A DNA stretch of 64,000 bases from Nocardia bovistercoris (lineage in GTDB: Bacteria; Actinomycetota; Actinomycetes; Mycobacteriales; Mycobacteriaceae), in the NCBI RefSeq assembly GCF_015674855.1, contig NZ_JADMLG010000022.1, positions 1 through 64,000 of the forward strand, written 5' to 3'. Each line of letters starts with the position of its first letter. The first letter of the stretch is position 1. This document shows, one piece after another, positions 59,679 to 64,000 of this stretch. The position numbers and the translations under genes were made by a program. The notes below the pieces were generated by a model. That model had not been told where the DNA came from and searched no databases. It saw only the letters and a list, made by a program, of their open reading frames with translations.

Positions 59679-62600
59679 ATGAGCGACGATGACTTGTCCG
59701 CTCATCGGTTCAGACCTGACGAACGACCCGACGGGCCACCGGTCCGCCGGTCGCCCGCGGCGCCGTGGGAACGCGGCGTGCCGCAGGATGAGGCGTCCGA
59801 GGATCCCGGCGTGACGCCGCACGATCCGTACGGCGGGCAGCCGCCGAACACCCCCCGCGTCAGCCGTCCCGGGCCGCCGCCGCAGGGTCGCCGGGTGCCA
59901 CCGCCGCCGCGCGGACGACCGCCCGCTTCCGGACCGATGCCCGCGTCGGGTCCCATGCCCGCCCAGTCCGGGCCGATACCCGTCCAGCCGCGGCAGCCGG
60001 GCCAGCCACAGCGGCCCGGTCCGCGCCAAGGCGCCGCGCCGTATCCCAACGCGCCGCATCCCAATGGACCGCATCCTGACGCGCCGCATCCGGCTGCCCC
60101 GCGTCCCGGCGCGCAACCGCAAGCCGGGCCGCGTCCCGGTCAGCGGGCGTACCCGCCGGGTCCGCCGCCCGGTCAGGGCCGAGTGCGACCACCGCAGCGA
60201 GGACAGGGGCAACCGCCAGGGCCGGGGCAACCGCCCATTGGCCGCGAACAGCCACAACCGAATCCGGCCCAACCTAATCCCGGTCAACTGAAACCGGGCC
60301 GACCTCAGCCGGGCCATCCCCAAGCGGGGCAGCCGCAACCGGGACAGCCGCAACCGGGACAGGGACGACAGGGTCAGCCGCAGGCCGGTCGCAGGCAGCG
60401 GGGGCAAGCACAGCCGGGACCGGCGCAGTCCGCCGCGCCCCAGCACATGCAGGCGCCGCCGAACCGACCGCCCGCCCAACGCTTCGCGTCGCCCCCGAAC
60501 TACCCCCAACCGCAACCGAATCCCGCGCCGCAGCGCCGCAGGCCGGTCCCGGTCGAGCACGCCGAACCCGCACCGCACCCGCGCGACCGCGAGCAGCCGC
60601 AACCCGTGCGCCGAGCGGGGCCGATGGCCGGGCGACCGGTCGCGGTGTCGCCCGCCGACCACACCAGCACCGCCGAGCAGCCCGCGGTGGCCGCACCGGA
60701 GGAGAGCGCCAACGCCCGACTGCTGCGGGATTCGGGATCCATCGCCATCGCGACCCTGATCAGCCGCATCACCGGCTTCGGCAAGCAACTGCTGCTGCTC
60801 ACCGCGCTCGGTCCCGCCATCGCCAGCGCCTACACATCGGCGAGCCTGATCCCGAACATGATCGCCGAACTCGTGCTCGGCGCCGTGCTGACCGCGATCG
60901 TGGTGCCGACGCTGGTGCGCGCCGAACAGGAGGACGCCGACGGCGGCGTCGCCTTCGTCCGCAGACTCGTGACCGCCGCGTTCACCGTGCTCCTGGTGTC
61001 GACGCTGCTCGCGATGGCGGCGGCGCCGGTGCTGGCGACGCACATCTTCGTGTCCTCCGACGGCAAGGTGAACACCGATCTCACCACCGCCCTGACCTAC
61101 CTACTCCTGCCCGCGATCATCTTCTACGGCATGTCGGCGCTGCTCACAGCCATCCTGAACACCAGGCAGGCGTTCAAACCGGGCGCATGGGCGCCGGTGC
61201 TGAACAATATGGTCGTCCTGGTCGTGCTCGGCCTGTACGCGTTCACGCCGGGGGAGATCACCCTCGACCCGGTGAAGATGAGCGATCCGAAGCTGCTCGT
61301 CCTCGGCGGTGGCATCACGCTCGGCGTCATCACCCAGGCCGTCAGCCTGCTGCCCGCGATCCGCAGGTACGGCATCGATCTGCGCCCGCTGTGGGGTGTG
61401 GACGCGCGCCTCAAGCAGTTCGGCCGGATGGGCGCGGCGATCATGCTGTACGTCTTCATCAGCCAGGCAGGCGCGATCTTCGCCAACCACATCTCCTCCA
61501 CCGCCGACGAGGCCGGTCCGGCGATCTACCAGAACGCCTGGCTGCTGCTGCAACTGCCCTACGGCGTCCTCGGCGTCACGCTGCTGACCGCGATCATGCC
61601 CCGGCTGAGTCGCAACGCCGCCGCCGACGACACCCCCGCCGTCGTCGACGACCTCTCCGTGGCGACCAGGCTGACCATGATCGCGCTGGTGCCGGTGGTC
61701 ACCTTCATGACCCTGGCCGGTCCGCAACTCGGCCAGGCGCTGTTCGGCTACGCGCGGTTCGCGGGCGACGCCGAACGGCTCGGCCAGGCGGTGAGCTGGT
61801 CGGTGTTCGCGCTGATCCCGTACGCGCTGGTGCTGATCCATCTGCGCGTCTTCTACGCCAGGGAACAGGCATGGACGCCGACCTGGATCATCCTCGGCAT
61901 CACCGCGATCAAGGTGCTGTTCTCGGCGCTGGCCCCGGTACTGGCCAACAATAGTGACCAAGTCGTGATCATCCTCGGCGTCGCGACCGGACTCGGCTTC
62001 ACCGTTGGCGCCGTGATCGGCGGATTCCTGCTGCACCGCAGCCTCGGCGACCTGCGGATGGCCAATGTGGGACGCACCGTGACGCGGGTCGTGCTCGCCT
62101 CGGCGGCGGGCGGCGCGGTGATGCTGATCGTGAACGCGGTACTCGGCCTGAACCGGCTCTCCGGCGGCATCGCGTCGCTGTTCACCGTGGTGATCTCGGC
62201 GATCGTCATGTTCAGCGTCGCGTTCGGACTGATGCGACTCGCCGGTGTGCCCGAGATCGTCGGGCTCACCGTCGCGGTGTCGCGCAGGCTCGGATTCACC
62301 CCGCCCGCACCGGATCTCGACCTCGAAGCGCCGGTCGAGGACGTCTATGCGACGCAGGTGTTGCGTCGACCGGACCTGTACGGGTATCCCTCGTTCGACC
62401 CGTATATGGACACCCAGACCATGGTGTTGCCCGTGATCAGACCCGATGCCGTTGACAGCACCGGTAAGGGCGAGTTCCCGTACCCTGTTCGGCAGAAGAG
62501 CACAAGTGGCGAATTCGCCGGAACTTCGACACATCAGGGCGAAGGAGGACCAAAGGTGAGCGACGACGCGGCGGTGGGCGGCGTCCCAGCCGCCGATTCT

Positions 62601-64000
62601 TCTGCGGCCGCGTCAGGCGGCCTCTCGACCGATGTCCCGCACGCCGCCGGTCCCAACGCCGCGGTCGGACCGCGCGCCACAGCGCATCCGTCGGCCTCCG
62701 ACGCCGCGGACCGGTCCGTCGACCCCGGCTCGCCCACGCCGGATCAGAGACCGCCCGAGAGCAGACCCGAGGGTCAGGGGCCAGCGCCCCGCGATCCCAT
62801 GTACGACACCGGCATGATCCCGATTCCGCAGATGCCGCCGCCGCAGCCTGCGCCGCCGTCCGCGGATCCGGCGAGTCGTCGGGTGCCGCGCGGGCCGAAG
62901 CTGATGCCGGGCGCGTCGGTGGCGGGCGGGCGCTACCGTCTGCTCGCCGATCACGGCGGCGCGCGCGGACTCCGGTTCTGGCAGGCGCTCGACATCAAAC
63001 TCGACCGCGAGGTCGCGCTCACCTTCGTCGACGCCGACCAGAAGGCGACCGAGAACTCCGGTCACGACGGTCCGCAGGCGATCCTGTCGCGCACGCTGCG
63101 CCTCGGCCGCATCAACTCGCCAGGTCTGGCCCGCGTGCTCGACGTGGTGCGCGGCAGTTCCGGCGGCATCGTGGTCGCGGAGTGGACGCCGGGCCGCTCG
63201 CTGCGCGAGATGGCCGAGACGGTGCCATCGCCGATCGGCGCCGCCCGCGCCATCCGCGCGCTCGCCTCGGCGGCGGAACTGGCCCACCGCGGCGGCGGCT
63301 CGCTGTCGATCGACCATCCCGACCGCATCAGGATCAGCGCCTCCGGCGACGCCGTGCTCGCCTTCCCCGGCACGCTCTCCGATGCCGACGCCCAGGCCGA
63401 CGTGCGCGGTCTCGGCGCGATGCTCTACGCGTTGATCACCGCGCGCTGGCCGATCCGCAGCGGCGGCGTCACCGGGACCGCGGCCACCGTCGGCGGTCTG
63501 CGTCTGGCCGATTTCGGTTCCGACGGCACGCCGGTCGAGCCGAGGCAGATCCGTCCCGAGGTGCCGTTCGAGATCTCGGCGGTGGCCGTGCGCTCGCTGG
63601 AGTCGAACAAGGGCGTGCGCACGGCGGCCACCGTGCAGCATGTGCTCGAACAGGCGTCGGTGGTCGATCAGAAGACCGATTTCATCCCGGTGCTGCGGCT
63701 CGGGCAGCGCCAGCAAGCCGTGAACACCATCGATGAATCCCTCGCCGACCCCGAACTGCTCGCCCAGGAACGGGAACGGTCCCAGCGCATGATGTGGATC
63801 ATGGTCGGCCTCGGCATCCTGGCCGCGCTCGTGGTCGGCATCGTGATCTGGTGGATGGTCAGCGTTTTCGCGCCCGGCGCCTCGGACGCGCCGCTGGACG
63901 AGCAGCGCATCATCGGCCTGACCACCAACAGCACACCCGCGCCAGCACCTGGCGTCGTCTCCACCGCCACGCCGACCGGCGGCATCCCGGTGCCGGTGAC
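59679..64000 (+). CDS. murJ: MurJ lipid II flippase fused to a pseudokinase, partial at the right edge
   Basis: The frame from 59679 stays open to the window end (1440 codons seen), like Rv3910. Residues 1-340 are a Pro/Gln/Gly-rich cytoplasmic tail with PGQPQ repeats. Residues about 341-880 are the MurJ/MviN core with about fourteen helices (IATLISRITGFGKQLLLLTA; AIIFYGMSALLTAILNTRQAF). After a linker, a kinase-like domain begins near residue 1080 (SVAGGRYRLLADHG). The ATP lysine, HRD and DFG motifs are missing (REVALTFVDAD; AHRGGGSLSI), so it is a pseudokinase. A helix near 1371 (WIMVGLGILAALVVGIVIWW) leads to an outside domain that is cut off. MurJ flips lipid II; in mycobacteria the pseudokinase recruits FhaA. 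GGAGG precedes the ATG. Confidence 0.92.
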   Translation, partial: MSDDDLSAHRFRPDERPDGPPVRRSPAAPWERGVPQDEASEDPGVTPHDPYGGQPPNTPRVSRPGPPPQGRRVPPPPRGRPPASGPMPASGPMPAQSGPIPVQPRQPGQPQRPGPRQGAAPYPNAPHPNGPHPDAPHPAAPRPGAQPQAGPRPGQRAYPPGPPPGQGRVRPPQRGQGQPPGPGQPPIGREQPQPNPAQPNPGQLKPGRPQPGHPQAGQPQPGQPQPGQGRQGQPQAGRRQRGQAQPGPAQSAAPQHMQAPPNRPPAQRFASPPNYPQPQPNPAPQRRRPVPVEHAEPAPHPRDREQPQPVRRAGPMAGRPVAVSPADHTSTAEQPAVAAPEESANARLLRDSGSIAIATLISRITGFGKQLLLLTALGPAIASAYTSASLIPNMIAELVLGAVLTAIVVPTLVRAEQEDADGGVAFVRRLVTAAFTVLLVSTLLAMAAAPVLATHIFVSSDGKVNTDLTTALTYLLLPAIIFYGMSALLTAILNTRQAFKPGAWAPVLNNMVVLVVLGLYAFTPGEITLDPVKMSDPKLLVLGGGITLGVITQAVSLLPAIRRYGIDLRPLWGVDARLKQFGRMGAAIMLYVFISQAGAIFANHISSTADEAGPAIYQNAWLLLQLPYGVLGVTLLTAIMPRLSRNAAADDTPAVVDDLSVATRLTMIALVPVVTFMTLAGPQLGQALFGYARFAGDAERLGQAVSWSVFALIPYALVLIHLRVFYAREQAWTPTWIILGITAIKVLFSALAPVLANNSDQVVIILGVATGLGFTVGAVIGGFLLHRSLGDLRMANVGRTVTRVVLASAAGGAVMLIVNAVLGLNRLSGGIASLFTVVISAIVMFSVAFGLMRLAGVPEIVGLTVAVSRRLGFTPPAPDLDLEAPVEDVYATQVLRRPDLYGYPSFDPYMDTQTMVLPVIRPDAVDSTGKGEFPYPVRQKSTSGEFAGTSTHQGEGGPKVSDDAAVGGVPAADSSAAASGGLSTDVPHAAGPNAAVGPRATAHPSASDAADRSVDPGSPTPDQRPPESRPEGQGPAPRDPMYDTGMIPIPQMPPPQPAPPSADPASRRVPRGPKLMPGASVAGGRYRLLADHGGARGLRFWQALDIKLDREVALTFVDADQKATENSGHDGPQAILSRTLRLGRINSPGLARVLDVVRGSSGGIVVAEWTPGRSLREMAETVPSPIGAARAIRALASAAELAHRGGGSLSIDHPDRIRISASGDAVLAFPGTLSDADAQADVRGLGAMLYALITARWPIRSGGVTGTAATVGGLRLADFGSDGTPVEPRQIRPEVPFEISAVAVRSLESNKGVRTAATVQHVLEQASVVDQKTDFIPVLRLGQRQQAVNTIDESLADPELLAQERERSQRMMWIMVGLGILAALVVGIVIWWMVSVFAPGASDAPLDEQRIIGLTTNSTPAPAPGVVSTATPTGGIPVPV
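62541..62558 (+). promoter_or_regulatory. Internal ribosome binding site and in-frame GTG within the murJ fusion
   Basis: GAAGGAGG (62541-62548), seven bases, then GTG at 62556 in the same frame as murJ. Translation here would give a free pseudokinase module lacking the flippase, starting MSDDAAVGGVPAADSS. Confidence 0.4.

Noticed and set aside
61101..62534. 477-codon minus-strand open frame
   Set aside because: Antisense to the MurJ core, which runs in one frame through to the window end.
62940..63700. Active Ser/Thr kinase domain
   Set aside because: The invariant Lys, HRD and DFG motifs are all missing, so it is called a pseudokinase.

Overview
The window is high-GC actinobacterial chromosome. 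The mce/yrbE operon, the LppU-type lipoprotein, the L,D-transpeptidase and the right-hand gene order point to a mycolic-acid actinomycete, most likely Nocardia. That order is pcnA, then divergent mutT4, a large secreted DUF6049-like protein and murJ fused to a pseudokinase. It matches Mycobacterium tuberculosis Rv3907c to Rv3910, so the right edge should lie a few genes from sigM, trxB/trxA, parAB and oriC. I see no rRNA, tRNA, CRISPR array, insertion sequence or prophage.

Layout. 0-10.4 kb: a two-gene hypothetical operon, a HhH-GPD glycosylase, an FAD/Fe-S oxidase, an AcuI-type reductase, an ABC exporter, a DinB2-type polymerase, and a TetR-thioesterase pair behind a palindromic operator. 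10.6-15.3 kb: lon with a HAIR-like HspR site, followed by a two-gene RloA/RloB (AbiL-like) presumed defence module. 15.4-25.6 kb: secreted lipase, APH-fold phosphotransferase, LacI regulator, DUF445 membrane protein, a repeat-rich intergenic region, a TIGR03084 protein, LhgO, an SRPBCC protein and RNase HI. 25.7-35.4 kb: one continuous minus-strand mce operon (yrbEA, yrbEB, mceA-F, mam) whose genes overlap by a few bases. 35.5-50 kb: secreted S1 protease, MFS pump, LppU-like lipoprotein, P450, L,D-transpeptidase, M13 peptidase, an Scr1-type regulator with its DUF397 partner, pirin, NUDIX and a second MFS protein. 50-64 kb: DUF6802 and DUF4185 proteins flanking a palindromic repeat element, the pxpABC 5-oxoprolinase operon, and the oriC-side cell-envelope cluster.

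The most distinctive non-coding signal is a dispersed intergenic element. Two copies (20939-21063 and 50179-50412) carry 21-bp perfect inverted arms that differ in sequence between copies but keep pairing. They share a terminal tail (GGCGACGCcAAtAnACaCA) that also occurs alone just upstream of acuI, and again inverted at the far end of the second copy. Next to the first copy lies a four-unit tandem array of 58-59 nt.

Three genes (acuI, the tetR gene and mutT4) show TAnnnT exactly six bases before the start codon, the layout of leaderless transcripts. Many convergent gene pairs are separated by long perfect hairpins without a strong T-run, as is common in actinobacteria. Start codons were moved inward from the longest open frame wherever a Shine-Dalgarno sequence, gene overlap or signal peptide supported it.
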